A DNA stretch of 64,000 nucleotides from Planctomycetota bacterium (GCA_022711755.1 JAKLEA010000004.1:248001-312000); one strand, 5' to 3'. Positions 18,941 to 26,978 are shown, counted from the stretch's first letter. The notes: generated from the sequence alone by a model not told the origin. Made by a program: numbers and translations.

Positions 18941-19119
18941 ACGTCTATGAAGAACCTACAATTGCAGGCTGTCGGCGAGGGGGGCACTCGACCGACAGCT
19001 CACGGCGCCTCGTTCCAAAATTGGCGGAAGCGCCGTGCTTAAGGACGCGAAAAAACTGGACCTGAAAGCCTTCACTACAGGCGAAATAGGCAGCTTTTTT
19101 CGCCCCCGCTTCATCATCA
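18901..19119 (-). ncRNA. Structured RNA or comEC leader, family not recognised
   Basis: About 219 bases between a strong promoter (start near 19119) and an intrinsic terminator. Stems seen: closing pair ATGAAG/CTTCAT; GGCGAAA/TTTCGCC; CACGGCGC/GCGCCGTG (19001-19037) with inner TTCC/GGAA; GCTGTCGG+CGAG / CTCG+CCGACAGC (18968-18999, one bulged T); and the terminator. The 7-base loop of the fourth hairpin (18980-18986) contains GCCCCC, complementary to GGGGGC near the 5' end (19107-19102), a likely pseudoknot. I compared it from memory with 6S, tmRNA, SRP RNA, RNase P RNA and the common riboswitches and found no match. It could be a stand-alone RNA or a riboswitch-like leader of comEC. Confidence 0.6.
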
Positions 19120-19125
19120 ATCTTT

Positions 19126-19153
19126 ATCATACAGCGTTATTGCCGACTGTCAA
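19126..19153 (-). promoter_or_regulatory. Strong sigma-70 promoter for the structured RNA
   Basis: On the minus strand: consensus -35 TTGACA (19153-19148), 16-base spacer, -10 TATGAT (19131-19126). Upstream of -35 is an A/T-rich stretch with A runs (about 19155-19200) like an UP element, as found at stable-RNA promoters. Confidence 0.8.
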
Positions 19154-19247
19154 GGCCAATTTCACCGATTTTCTCTTTGATTCAACTTTTTTTCCATCTG
19201 CGGCCTGATTTTACAATTCAATTTGAAATGAGGCGCGTCTGCTCTCT

Positions 19248-20606
19248 TCAAACGGAATTATCCCCGGTCTCAGCCTCCGAATCGAATTTCCCCATGTACT
19301 TCCGGGTTTCCCCGACGATTATTCCGTTCAGCGCCACAAGGGAAATCAAATTCGGTATCGCCATAAGCCCGTTCAGCGTGTCTGCGAAGTCCCATACCGC
19401 CTTCAGTGTGGCCACAGAGCCGATGAAGACGCAGATGACCCATAGCACCCGGTAAGGTTTTGCGACGGACGCGCCCATGAGGTATTCCACTGCTTTCTCG
19501 CCGTAGTAGCTCCAGCCCAGGATCGTCGAGAAAACGAATGTGAACATGCCGACCGACAGCACGAAAGGCCCGAAGTAGGGGAGCCTGGCGAATGCCAGGC
19601 GTGTCAACGGCGCGCCCGTGGCGCCGGACTGCCATTCGCCGCTGTTGACGATCACGATGGCCGTTAACGCGCAGATAACGACCGTGTCCCAGAATGTGCC
19701 GGTTGCGGAAACGAGCGCCTGGCGCACGGGGTTGCGCGTCTGCGCCGCCGCCGCGACGATGGGCGCGCTGCCGAGGCCGGATTCGTTGGAGAACAGGCCC
19801 CGCGCCACGCCGTAGCGGATCGCATTGCGCATCGCCGCGCCCATGAACCCGCCGACAGCGGCATGGCCGGTGAACGCGCTTGTTATTATTAATTTAATGG
19901 TGGCGGGTATCGTCGGCAGTCCGACGACAAGCAGCACAAGGCAGCCGAGGATGTAAAAGACCGCCATGAAGGGGACAAGGACTTCGCACACTCTTGCGAT
20001 CCATCTGATCCCCCCAATCATCACCATCGCCGTCAGCGCGGCCACGATCAGCCCGGTTCCCCAGCGGGGGAAGCCGAACGTCTCCTGAACGAGATCGGCG
20101 AGCGAATTCGCCTGCACCATGTTGCCGATGCCGAAGGCGGCGCAGGCGGTCATGATCGCGAAGATCACGCCCAGCCACTTCTGCCCCATCCCGTGCTCAA
20201 GCACGTACATCGGCCCGCCGGCCTTTTTCCCGTCCGCAGTCGTTACGCGATACTTGACCGACAGGAGCGCCTCTCCGTATTTCGTGGCTATGCCGAAGAC
20301 GCCCGTGAGCCACATCCAGAGCGCCGCCCCCGGCCCGCCGGCGGCGATCGCCGTCGCCACGCCCGCGATGTTGCCCGTTCCGACGGTCGCCGCCAGCGCG
20401 GTCATCAGCGCGCCGAACTGGCTGATGTCCCCCTCGCCTTCGTTCTTCCTGCTGAAGGACAGTTTGATGCCCTTCCAGATGTGGCGCTGGATGAAACCGA
20501 GCCTGACGGTCAGAAAGAGATGCGTGCCGACCAGCAGGATCAGCAACGGCGGGCCCCATACGAAGCCGCTGGCCTTGCCCAGAAAAAGTTCAATCTGCTC
20601 CAGCAT
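19248..20606 (-). CDS. Alanine/glycine:cation symporter (AGCS family)
   Basis: 452 residues with about ten membrane segments. ATVGTGNIAGVATAIAAGG is the AGCS signature, followed by FGIATKYGEALLSVKYR and GGPMYVLEHGMGQKW, also typical of AlsT/DagA proteins. It imports alanine or glycine together with Na+ or H+. GVARGLFSNESGLGSAPIV in the middle is another conserved family stretch. It starts 157 bases after the end of the ABC permease gene on the same strand and may be transcribed separately. Confidence 0.93.
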   Translation of the reverse strand: MLEQIELFLGKASGFVWGPPLLILLVGTHLFLTVRLGFIQRHIWKGIKLSFSRKNEGEGDISQFGALMTALAATVGTGNIAGVATAIAAGGPGAALWMWLTGVFGIATKYGEALLSVKYRVTTADGKKAGGPMYVLEHGMGQKWLGVIFAIMTACAAFGIGNMVQANSLADLVQETFGFPRWGTGLIVAALTAMVMIGGIRWIARVCEVLVPFMAVFYILGCLVLLVVGLPTIPATIKLIITSAFTGHAAVGGFMGAAMRNAIRYGVARGLFSNESGLGSAPIVAAAAQTRNPVRQALVSATGTFWDTVVICALTAIVIVNSGEWQSGATGAPLTRLAFARLPYFGPFVLSVGMFTFVFSTILGWSYYGEKAVEYLMGASVAKPYRVLWVICVFIGSVATLKAVWDFADTLNGLMAIPNLISLVALNGIIVGETRKYMGKFDSEAETGDNSV

Positions 20607-20762
20607 GTTCCCTCCTGCGCGGTGTCAATAGTTCCGAATCTCTCCAGCGCGTAATATACAAACTTCCAACGCCGAATTGGATAGCTTATGCTGAAAAAGC
20701 CATTGGCAAGGTCGGTGAAATTAACATACCGCATCGCAAGACGGCTTTTCGCGCAATTGATA

Positions 20763-21494
20763 TCAGCGTCTTGCATAACGCTGGAAGGAAAGTCCGCTCA
20801 GAACACAAACTGCGGCGAACATGATTAAACTTGCGGCAACGGGAACCCAGGGCGACGCAAAGGCGGTCTCCCCGAAGATACCGAAGCGGATCATCTCCCC
20901 CGCATGAGTCAACGGCGAGAGCCAGGCAACGGGTTTCAACCACCCCGGCATTTGCGCGAAGGGCACAAATACACCGCTCAGAAACAGCAGGGGGAATCGA
21001 AAGAAGTTCATGAGCGTCATCGCCTCAAAGACTTCCTTCACCATGACCGAAGCGATCAGGCCAAGCAGGGAGAACACGCACGAACCAATGAGAAGTCCGG
21101 CGATAAAGACGTCCGGACGCGCCATCGGCAGGCCCATGCATGCCTTCAGCCCGACAGCAAGCACGATTGAGGTTGCGATGCCGTATGCCGCCGCGCTCAA
21201 TGCCTTGCCAAGGATGATGGTTCCCATGCCGAGCGGCGACAGAAGCAATCTCTCAAAGGTGCCGCTGCGTTTCTCAAAGGTTATGACGATGGCCGCCATC
21301 GAGGTGTTTCCGAAGAGCAGCGTCATGGCGATTATCCCGGGCGCGACATCAAGGTATCCCGCGCGGTCCTTGATGTACACCGCAAGGATCAGAACCGCCG
21401 GGAACAGCAGCCCCCAGGTAACCAGCGGCGGCTTGCCGTAGTAGCTCTCAACGTCTTTGCGACTGATCGCCAGCGCCCTTGCGAGTTGGATCAT
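20763..21494 (-). CDS. ABC-2 type transporter permease
   Basis: 243 residues, six predicted membrane segments. ITFEKRSGTFERLLLSPLGM is the conserved ABC-2 cytosolic loop (E(R/K)xxGTxexLLxtPv type), and LFLSGVFVPFAQMPGWLKPV with LSPLTHAGEMIRF are typical of the NodJ/DrrB/NatB permeases. It forms the membrane part of an exporter with the ATPase encoded just upstream, overlapping it by four bases (ATGA). The substrate is not evident. The ArsR regulator and Cys-rich peptide at the head of the operon suggest metal or thiol stress. Confidence 0.9.
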   Translation of the reverse strand: MIQLARALAISRKDVESYYGKPPLVTWGLLFPAVLILAVYIKDRAGYLDVAPGIIAMTLLFGNTSMAAIVITFEKRSGTFERLLLSPLGMGTIILGKALSAAAYGIATSIVLAVGLKACMGLPMARPDVFIAGLLIGSCVFSLLGLIASVMVKEVFEAMTLMNFFRFPLLFLSGVFVPFAQMPGWLKPVAWLSPLTHAGEMIRFGIFGETAFASPWVPVAASLIMFAAVCVLSGLSFQRYARR

Positions 21495-22492
21495 GGCCGA
21501 TCCTTTCCATCCGACTTCCCTGCCCCGGCCAGGAGCGAAACAAAGGCGTCTTCAAGCGAAGGTTCGCGGATACCGATATCATTCATCCGGATATTTTCTT
21601 TGTTGCAGAATGCGACAAGCTGGGCGATGGCGTCGTGAAGGTCCGACGCTTCAAACTTCAACGCCCCATCCTGCAGCTCGGCATTTCGGATTGCCGGGCA
21701 GACGCCCAGGACGTCGCCGCCGGAAACGGATTGCGAGAAGCTGACGGTCAGGCATCTTGCACCGCCGATACGCCTTTTGATATCGCTCACTTTGCCGCGC
21801 TCGACGATGCGCCCGCCGATCAGGACGACGATTTCGTCCGCCAATTCCTCGGCTTCAAACAGGTTATGCGTTGTGAGGAAAACGGTTGCGCCTCCGCCAA
21901 CGATCCGCCGGATAAGGTCGCGCAACGATCTGGCGCTGGGCACATCTAGGCCGGTTGTAGGCTCGTCAAGGAAAAGAATCTCCGGCTCATGCATCAGCGC
22001 TGCCGCGATGGTCAGGCGGCGTTTCATCCCGCGTGAAAGCGTTCCGAACGGCGCGCCGGCCTTGTCCATAAGTCCGAAATCGTTCAGCAGACTTTCCGCC
22101 CTGCTGCGCCTCCTGTCGGCGGACAGACCGTATAATTCCCCCGTGTATTCCAGGTTCCGGCGACAGTGCAGTTCCGGATACAGGTTCGAATTCTCCGTCA
22201 CGACCCCGATGCGGGATTTGACCAGTACCGGATCTGCGGCCACGTCCCGACCGAGGATTGAGACCTCCCCCCCGTCCCGCTCAAGCAGACCGCACAGGAT
22301 GTTGATGGTGGTGGTCTTTCCGGCGCCGTTCGGCCCGAGGTAGGCGAACACGCGGCGCATGGGAACCTCGAAGGACACCCCGTCCAAGGCCCTCAAATCG
22401 CCGTATGCCTTGCTCAAACCGGCTACGCGGACAGCTACTTGCGTTTCACTTTCGTTTTGGCGCACGGATGCTCCTTCGCGTCGCCGTGACAT
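21491..22492 (-). CDS. ABC transporter ATPase (NatA/CcmA-like)
   Basis: About 333 residues. Walker A GPNGAGKTTTINIL, signature LSRGMKRRLTIAAALMHEP, Walker B EILFLDEPTTGLDV, then the switch His in FLTTHNLFEAEELADEI; all motifs are intact. The C-terminal ~90 residues resemble the extra domain of drug or Na+ exporting ATPases. The start is uncertain: ATG 22492 overlaps the preceding Cys-rich gene by 58 bases and has only a weak ribosome site. Longer in-frame starts would overlap it entirely. It energises the ABC-2 permease that follows. Confidence 0.88.
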   Translation of the reverse strand: MSRRREGASVRQNESETQVAVRVAGLSKAYGDLRALDGVSFEVPMRRVFAYLGPNGAGKTTTINILCGLLERDGGEVSILGRDVAADPVLVKSRIGVVTENSNLYPELHCRRNLEYTGELYGLSADRRRSRAESLLNDFGLMDKAGAPFGTLSRGMKRRLTIAAALMHEPEILFLDEPTTGLDVPSARSLRDLIRRIVGGGATVFLTTHNLFEAEELADEIVVLIGGRIVERGKVSDIKRRIGGARCLTVSFSQSVSGGDVLGVCPAIRNAELQDGALKFEASDLHDAIAQLVAFCNKENIRMNDIGIREPSLEDAFVSLLAGAGKSDGKDRP

Positions 22493-22575
22493 TTCATAAT
22501 CTGCTCGGGAGAACATTGTTCCGGCGCGCCCTTCAACGCCTTCGGCTTCCGGCATTTCGTCTTTCCGCAACACAT
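22435..22575 (-). CDS. 46-residue cysteine-rich peptide
   Basis: Begins MCCGKTKCRK and ends KVKRK. Six Cys (2, 3, 8, 21, 29, 38) and two His lie in 46 residues, with CSPEQIMKCHGD and EHPC in the C-terminal half. ATG 22575 has a near-perfect GAAAGGAG ribosome site six bases upstream, so it is very likely translated. It lies between the ArsR regulator (43-base overlap) and the ABC ATPase (58-base overlap). The spacing suggests binding of zinc, copper, another soft metal or an iron-sulfur cluster. I have a memory of similar CxPEQIxxCHGD peptides beside ArsR genes, but no name. It may be a metal buffer or chaperone for the operon. Confidence 0.75.
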   Translation of the reverse strand: MCCGKTKCRKPKALKGAPEQCSPEQIMKCHGDAKEHPCAKTKVKRK

Positions 22576-22883
22576 TCCCGATCTCCTTTCTTCGATTCTG
22601 GTTTCGTTTTGAAAAGGGAATCCGCAACGCCGCGGCACATGGCTGCGGCGTCCGGGGCGAGGCTGTAATGCACGTAGTAGCCGCGGCGGTCGGGTTCCAC
22701 GATGCCCGCGTCCTTGAGGATGCGCAGATGTTGCGACACCGCGCCGGGCGAGATGCCGAGCAATCTGGAAAGCGCGCCGACGCAAAGTGTTCGATTCGAG
22801 AGAAGCCGGACGATCTCCACGCGCTTTTCCACGGAGAGCGCCCGGAACATTCTTGTCATCTCTTTCACGGTTTCATTCCGCAT
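22533..22883 (-). CDS. ArsR-family transcriptional regulator
   Basis: 116 residues with a winged helix-turn-helix: FRALSVEKRVEIVRLL, then TLCVGALSRLLGISPGAVSQ as recognition region, then HLRILKDAGIVEPDRRGYYV forming the wing. One Cys stands where the ELCVCDL metal box of ArsR/SmtB lies, and another occurs at about residue 83, so metal sensing is possible but not certain. It heads an operon with the Cys-rich peptide and ABC-2 exporter and probably represses it. The -10 box ends five bases before ATG 22883, so either the mRNA is leaderless or translation starts at Met9 (22859). Confidence 0.9.
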   Translation of the reverse strand: MRNETVKEMTRMFRALSVEKRVEIVRLLSNRTLCVGALSRLLGISPGAVSQHLRILKDAGIVEPDRRGYYVHYSLAPDAAAMCRGVADSLFKTKPESKKGDRECVAERRNAGSRRR

Positions 22884-22888
22884 GTTAT

Positions 22889-22918
22889 TTAGTATCCGCT
22901 AAAATACGTAAATGTCAA
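22889..22918 (-). promoter_or_regulatory. Promoter of the ArsR operon, predicted leaderless
   Basis: Minus strand: -35 TTGACA (22918-22913), 18-base spacer, -10 TACTAA (22894-22889). The AT-rich spacer (TTTACGTATTTTAGCGGA) could hold the ArsR operator. Only five bases lie between the -10 box and the ATG. Confidence 0.6.
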
Positions 22919-22977
22919 GCGCAATACGATATTGTTTCTCAGTCCGTCCGTCTTTCCGACGCTCCATGCGGGAGGAA

Positions 22978-24597
22978 TCACCGGCCCATATTGCCGGCCT
23001 TTCTCACGCAACGTTCCCTTCCTTCAACGGCGCTTTTGCGGACTTCATCATGCTCCGGGGAATCGCCAGCCAGCCGAATGGTTTCCTCATATTGTTTCAG
23101 AGCTTCTCCGATCTGTCCTGTGGCTTCGAGGCACGCCGCGGCGGCGCAGCGTATCCGAGGCGTCCCGGGATCCGCCTTCACTGCACGGTTGTAGTATTCC
23201 AGCGCCTTTGCGTATTCCTTCCGGCGGTTGTGGTAATTGCCCATGCGCTCCAGCGCAAGCGCGCTATCGGGATGGGCGGCCAGCGCCCTGCGATAATACT
23301 GAACAGCCGTCTCCTCGTCGCCAGTCTCAACCGCGAACAGCCGCCCGTAATTCAACAGGGCGGTCAGGTGAACGGGTTGCTTGCGCACTGCGTCGTCCCA
23401 GAGCGCCCAATCGTTCCGCCAGACCTTCGCCCTGCTGTTGGCTGCCATTCCCAGAACGGCAATCACGACGGCAGCAATCAGCGTCAGCCGATTCAGCCTT
23501 CGGCGTTCGGCCTCTCGCGAGCCGGTGCGCGCAATCCAGTCCCTGGCGGTTGCGCACAATCCGAAAATCATGCCGAAGGACGGCAGATAGACATACCTGT
23601 CCGCAAGCGGGATCGGGAGCAGAAGGACCTGCGAGACGGGCAGGATGGCCGCAATCCAGAACAGCATGCCCCATGCAAGCTCAGGCGCGCGATTGCGGCT
23701 GCGCCACATGCCCGCCGCAACCAGCGCAACCCCCGCCATTCCCAGCAGGTAATCAGGATTCGTCATCCGGACCGGCTCCGGAAGGCTGTAGACGGCGCTC
23801 AGGCTTACGGGGAGGAAGAACTTGGAGAGTTGGAACCATCCCGCGTAGAAGAAGATGAAGACCCTTTCCATCGCGCCGTGTTTCGCGTATCCCAGAACGC
23901 CCCCGCCATGCTGGGCCAGCAGCGTTACCCCCGCGAAAGCGGAACTGAGCGCGAAGAAGGGGACCTTTTCGATGACAGCCTTCCGCGTAATGCGTCCCTC
24001 ACGCTGCCAGTCCAGAAGCAGCAACAGCAGGGGGAATACGACGGCAGTTCCCTTGGCCAGGAGAGAGAGCAACTGGCAAATCCATGCCGTCCCCAGTCGC
24101 GCTGCGGGATGCCTGCCCTCAAGCGCCAGATATAGTATCATCCCCCCCAGGATGAACGGCGCGCTCAGGCAGTCCTTGCGCTCAGTGATCCAGATAACGG
24201 ATTCGACGCGCAGTGGATGGATTGCCCACGCAAGCGCGCCCAGCGTCGCGATGCGAAGCGGGATGCCCAGCCGCCGCAGCAGATCAAGCGCCAGCAGCGA
24301 GGCAATGACGTGAAGGGCGACGTTGATCGCGTGATAACCGAACGGATCAAGCTCCCACAACGATCTCTCAATTGCGAACCCCGCGAAGACGAGCGGGGCG
24401 TAATAGGCCGCTTGGAAACTTGTGAACGCGGCGGCAAGACGATGGCCGTCCAAGCGCTCGGTAAGCGGATTGAGGACAAGGAATTCCTGGTCGTCCCAGT
24501 CCAGAATCTCCGCAGTGAAGGCGGGAAAGAAGACGACAATCGCCGCCACGATTATGAGAAGTCTGGCGCTCCAGGTTGCCTTATGCGCGTTCGTCAT
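22978..24597 (-). CDS. TMTC-like GT-C membrane protein with C-terminal TPRs
   Basis: 539 residues. From ATG 24597 an N-terminal hydrophobic segment leads to EILDWDDQEFLVLNP, the acidic first-loop motif of TMTC-type protein O-mannosyltransferases. WAIHPLRVESVIWITERKD is another strongly typical stretch (HPxxVExVxWxxxRKD). About ten membrane segments precede a soluble C-terminal region (from about residue 410) with three TPR units (LLNYGRLFAVETGDEETAV, LERMGNYHNRRKEYAKALEY, CLEATGQIGEALKQYEETIR). It probably glycosylates exported proteins or lipids. It stands 94 bases upstream of the arsR start on the same strand but arsR has its own promoter. Confidence 0.88.
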   Translation of the reverse strand: MTNAHKATWSARLLIIVAAIVVFFPAFTAEILDWDDQEFLVLNPLTERLDGHRLAAAFTSFQAAYYAPLVFAGFAIERSLWELDPFGYHAINVALHVIASLLALDLLRRLGIPLRIATLGALAWAIHPLRVESVIWITERKDCLSAPFILGGMILYLALEGRHPAARLGTAWICQLLSLLAKGTAVVFPLLLLLLDWQREGRITRKAVIEKVPFFALSSAFAGVTLLAQHGGGVLGYAKHGAMERVFIFFYAGWFQLSKFFLPVSLSAVYSLPEPVRMTNPDYLLGMAGVALVAAGMWRSRNRAPELAWGMLFWIAAILPVSQVLLLPIPLADRYVYLPSFGMIFGLCATARDWIARTGSREAERRRLNRLTLIAAVVIAVLGMAANSRAKVWRNDWALWDDAVRKQPVHLTALLNYGRLFAVETGDEETAVQYYRRALAAHPDSALALERMGNYHNRRKEYAKALEYYNRAVKADPGTPRIRCAAAACLEATGQIGEALKQYEETIRLAGDSPEHDEVRKSAVEGRERCVRKAGNMGR

Positions 24598-24650
24598 GGA
24601 TTCCCGCGTGCGCCTTCGGACGGACCGTAGCAAGGCGTCCGATATCTCAT

Positions 24651-24679
24651 GTAGGGGGCACGTTGCAACGTGCCCCTAC
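24651..24679. repeat. Near-perfect 29-bp palindrome
   Basis: GTAGGGG-(G)-CACGTTGCAACGTG-CCCCTAC; the inner 16 bases GCACGTTGCAACGTGC are a perfect palindrome and one extra G breaks the outer symmetry. It lies between two leftward genes. It resembles small dispersed GTAGGGG...CCCCTAC palindromes of environmental genomes and could also act as a transcription stop. Confidence 0.65.
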
Positions 24680-24747
24680 TGCGGCGCAACGTGACGTTTC
24701 CGGGACATCGCCCTTGCGTCAATAAGCCTGCGCCGCGTTATGACCGG

Positions 24748-25575
24748 CTACGCGTCGTCGAGCTTCCCGTCCCGGGAGGCGGTGATGTATTGCATGCACC
24801 ACTCGTCCTGCCCCAGAAGCGCCTCCGCCGCAAGGATGGCCGACATCATGCCTGGCTCCGTCGGGTCGAGGACGGCCGCATTCAGGCCCGCCCCCATCAG
24901 CAGAACAAGGAAGGTGCGGTTGAGCAGCCGCCGCTGCGGAAGTCCGAAGGAGACATTGCTCAGCCCGCAGATGTAATTGAGCTCCGGGAACTTAGCGCGA
25001 AGCTCGCGTATCGCGTCAATCACGGCTCGCGCCTGCGTCTGGTCGGTGGAGACAGGCTGGATGCAGGGATCCGCGTAAATGCGCGCCGACGGCACGCCGA
25101 CTGCTGCTGCGGCTTCGAGGATGGCGGAAACCTTGGCAACCCTGTCGGCGGCGGTCGTGGGCATGCCGGCCTCGTCCATCGCCAGCGCGACAACTTCGGC
25201 TTCATATTTCACCACCAGCGGCAGAATGCCGTCCAGGCGGCTCTTCTCGCCGTTGATCGAATTGATCATGATCTTCCGCCCATCCGACTTGGACGCCAGG
25301 AACCGGGAATGGACGTCGAGAGCGGCGGACAGCGCTTCCGGGCTTGCGCTGTCAAAGCACAGCGGAGTTTCGACTGCCCCCTGCACAGCGCGCGTCATCC
25401 AGACCAGGTCCTCGGTCTCCTTCGCGGGATCGGCCCCGGCGTTGATATCAATGAACGCGGCCCCGGCGGCGGCCTGGTTCTTCGCTTCTTTTACGATGAG
25501 TTTCGCGTCCCGTTCCGCAAGCGCGGCGCCGATGCGTTTCCGCGTCGCGTTGATTCTTTCTGCTACGATCAACAT
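24748..25575 (-). CDS. Methyltetrahydrofolate methyltransferase-like (pterin-binding) protein
   Basis: 275 residues; ATG 25575 has AGGAGA upstream. The pterin-binding TIM barrel of AcsE/MetH/MtgA-type methyltransferases is evident: MLIVAERINATRKRIG, AAAGAAFIDINAG, CFDSASPEALSAAL, MINSINGEKSRLDGIL, VVALAMDEAGMP, RIYADPCIQPVSTDQ and YICGLSNVSFGLPQRRLLNR. It would transfer a methyl group from methyl-tetrahydrofolate to a corrinoid protein. Related dihydropteroate synthase is less likely because GLSNVSFGLP is characteristic of the corrinoid-linked branch. No corrinoid protein or MetH partner is encoded nearby. The URO-D proteins elsewhere in the window could belong to the same kind of chemistry. 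Confidence 0.88.
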   Translation of the reverse strand: MLIVAERINATRKRIGAALAERDAKLIVKEAKNQAAAGAAFIDINAGADPAKETEDLVWMTRAVQGAVETPLCFDSASPEALSAALDVHSRFLASKSDGRKIMINSINGEKSRLDGILPLVVKYEAEVVALAMDEAGMPTTAADRVAKVSAILEAAAAVGVPSARIYADPCIQPVSTDQTQARAVIDAIRELRAKFPELNYICGLSNVSFGLPQRRLLNRTFLVLLMGAGLNAAVLDPTEPGMMSAILAAEALLGQDEWCMQYITASRDGKLDDA

Positions 25576-25704
25576 GGATGATTCTCCTGAATTGAGTGTC
25601 AAATGAATCCGGGATGGGATGATACCCCGCAATTAAACGCTCTGCCAGAGGCAAACGTTGCCTTGGCGATAGCCTCATTTGTAATTCAAACTTGCCCGGT
25701 TCAA

Positions 25705-26445
25705 TTATTGTTTGTAGCGTTCCTTCGGCCAGAAGAAGCGCTTGACGACCAGGTATGGACGGCGGATGACGCCGTGGATTGCGTTGAGTCTTCCGCGCCG
25801 GAAGTTCCGCTCGTCCTCATCAGTCCAGATTTCCGGGCATCGCCTCTTCTTGTGCTTGTAATAATGATAGAGGTCCTCCCTCTGCATGTGGCGCACCAGT
25901 TTCCCATACGCCCATCCCGGCAGGCCGCCCCACGGTTTCGGACCAAGCGTTATCTGGAAGTCAATCAGATAGGGTTTCCCGTTCTGACCGACAATGACGT
26001 TGTCCTTCTTCGCAGTGTCAACGTAAGCGTAGCCTCTTTCATGCAGCGAATAAAACGCTCCGAGCAATTCCGCGAAGAATTCAGCCGACACGGGCACTTT
26101 CTGCCTTCGGGTCTGGCTCAGCGGCACGCCCTCCACGAATTCGTGCAGGAACGTGAAGTCGTCCGGGCGCGGACCAAGTTCCGGCACAAACGGCAATCCC
26201 TGAAGATCACAGTAAAAAGCGTATTCCCGGCGGGAGAGCCAGCGAGCCAGAAAGTTGAAGGGGATGCCGATCCACGATACACGGCTGTTTTTCAGAACCC
26301 ACTTGCGCGCGCCGCCGCCGGGCAATGTCTCCTCAAGCAGCATGTTCACGGAATAGCCGTCGCGCTTGAGGAACTCGATGAATGTGTACGACTTGCCGAA
26401 TATCTCAACGCTTTCGGGGGGGCTTTCGCTGCCGTATCGCGGCAT
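25705..26445 (-). CDS. Kinase-fold protein (Kdo/RIO kinase-like)
   Basis: 246 residues; ATG 26445 has GGAG 7 bases upstream. YVDTAKKDNVIV and YLIDFQITLGP look like the catalytic loop (DxxxxN) and the DFx metal motif of lipopolysaccharide- or RIO-type small kinases. ARKWVLKNSR supplies the likely ATP-binding Lys. FTFLHEFVEGVPLS matches the hinge region. A basic C-terminus (KHKKRRCPEIW, RRPYLVVKRFFWPKERYKQ) may sit at the membrane. It could phosphorylate a lipid-linked sugar or a protein. It follows a gene for a helical protein by 20 bases on the same strand; the two likely work together. Confidence 0.75.
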   Translation of the reverse strand: MPRYGSESPPESVEIFGKSYTFIEFLKRDGYSVNMLLEETLPGGGARKWVLKNSRVSWIGIPFNFLARWLSRREYAFYCDLQGLPFVPELGPRPDDFTFLHEFVEGVPLSQTRRQKVPVSAEFFAELLGAFYSLHERGYAYVDTAKKDNVIVGQNGKPYLIDFQITLGPKPWGGLPGWAYGKLVRHMQREDLYHYYKHKKRRCPEIWTDEDERNFRRGRLNAIHGVIRRPYLVVKRFFWPKERYKQ

Positions 26446-26465
26446 CTCGGTCTCCGGTCGGGCCT

Positions 26466-26978
26466 TCACCCCCGCGGCTTGAGCATTATGTCGGTCGCGT
26501 CCTGAGGCCACTCGTCCAGTATCTTGCGCACATTCTTTATCAATTCGATATGCGCGGCGCAGCGCACGGACAGTTGCAGAAACAGCGCTGCCTTTGACTG
26601 GCTGTCGCGGTTGCGGTGGAATATGGCCCGGAAAACCTCGCGCTCCATCCGCTCGAAGTCCAGCATCTGCTTGAAGAACTGGTTGACCAGCGGCAGGTCG
26701 GTCATCTCGGATGCGGCAAGGCCCGTCATGCGCTCAAGAGCGTCGAGCCGTTGCAGCGTCTTATCCGGCAGAGAGCGGCGGCTGGGCGGGGTCTTGGGTT
26801 GTTTCCATGCGGACTCTTTCAGAAGGGACAATGTCTCCTTCTTTTCCTCTTCGAGAAGGCGCACCACTTCCTTTAGCGCGTCCGAGAGGATCATTTCCCG
26901 GAAGCGCCCTATGATCTGCAATTGCAGTTCGCAGTAGTGGACGACCTCTTTGACGAATTCCTCAAAACTCTTCGCCAA
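26466..26978 (-). CDS. All-helical protein of unknown function
   Basis: 170 residues, rich in Glu, Lys, Leu and Arg, apparently a helical bundle with a long coiled-coil-prone segment (LKEVVRLLEEEKKETLSLLK). TTG 26978 is the likely start, with GGGGAGA six bases upstream. No signal peptide or membrane segment. HCELQLQ-like (VVHYCELQLQIIGRFREMIL) and MEREVFRAIFHRNRDSQ might recall rubrerythrin-type bundles, but no ExxH pair is obvious. I do not recognise a family. It heads a two-gene unit with the kinase-like gene and may be its partner or target. Confidence 0.65.
   Translation of the reverse strand: MAKSFEEFVKEVVHYCELQLQIIGRFREMILSDALKEVVRLLEEEKKETLSLLKESAWKQPKTPPSRRSLPDKTLQRLDALERMTGLAASEMTDLPLVNQFFKQMLDFERMEREVFRAIFHRNRDSQSKAALFLQLSVRCAAHIELIKNVRKILDEWPQDATDIMLKPRG

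Noticed and set aside
18901..19119. Identification of the comEC-upstream RNA as 6S RNA
   Set aside because: The length and promoter fit, but the stems form separate local hairpins rather than the long rod with a central bubble expected of 6S RNA.
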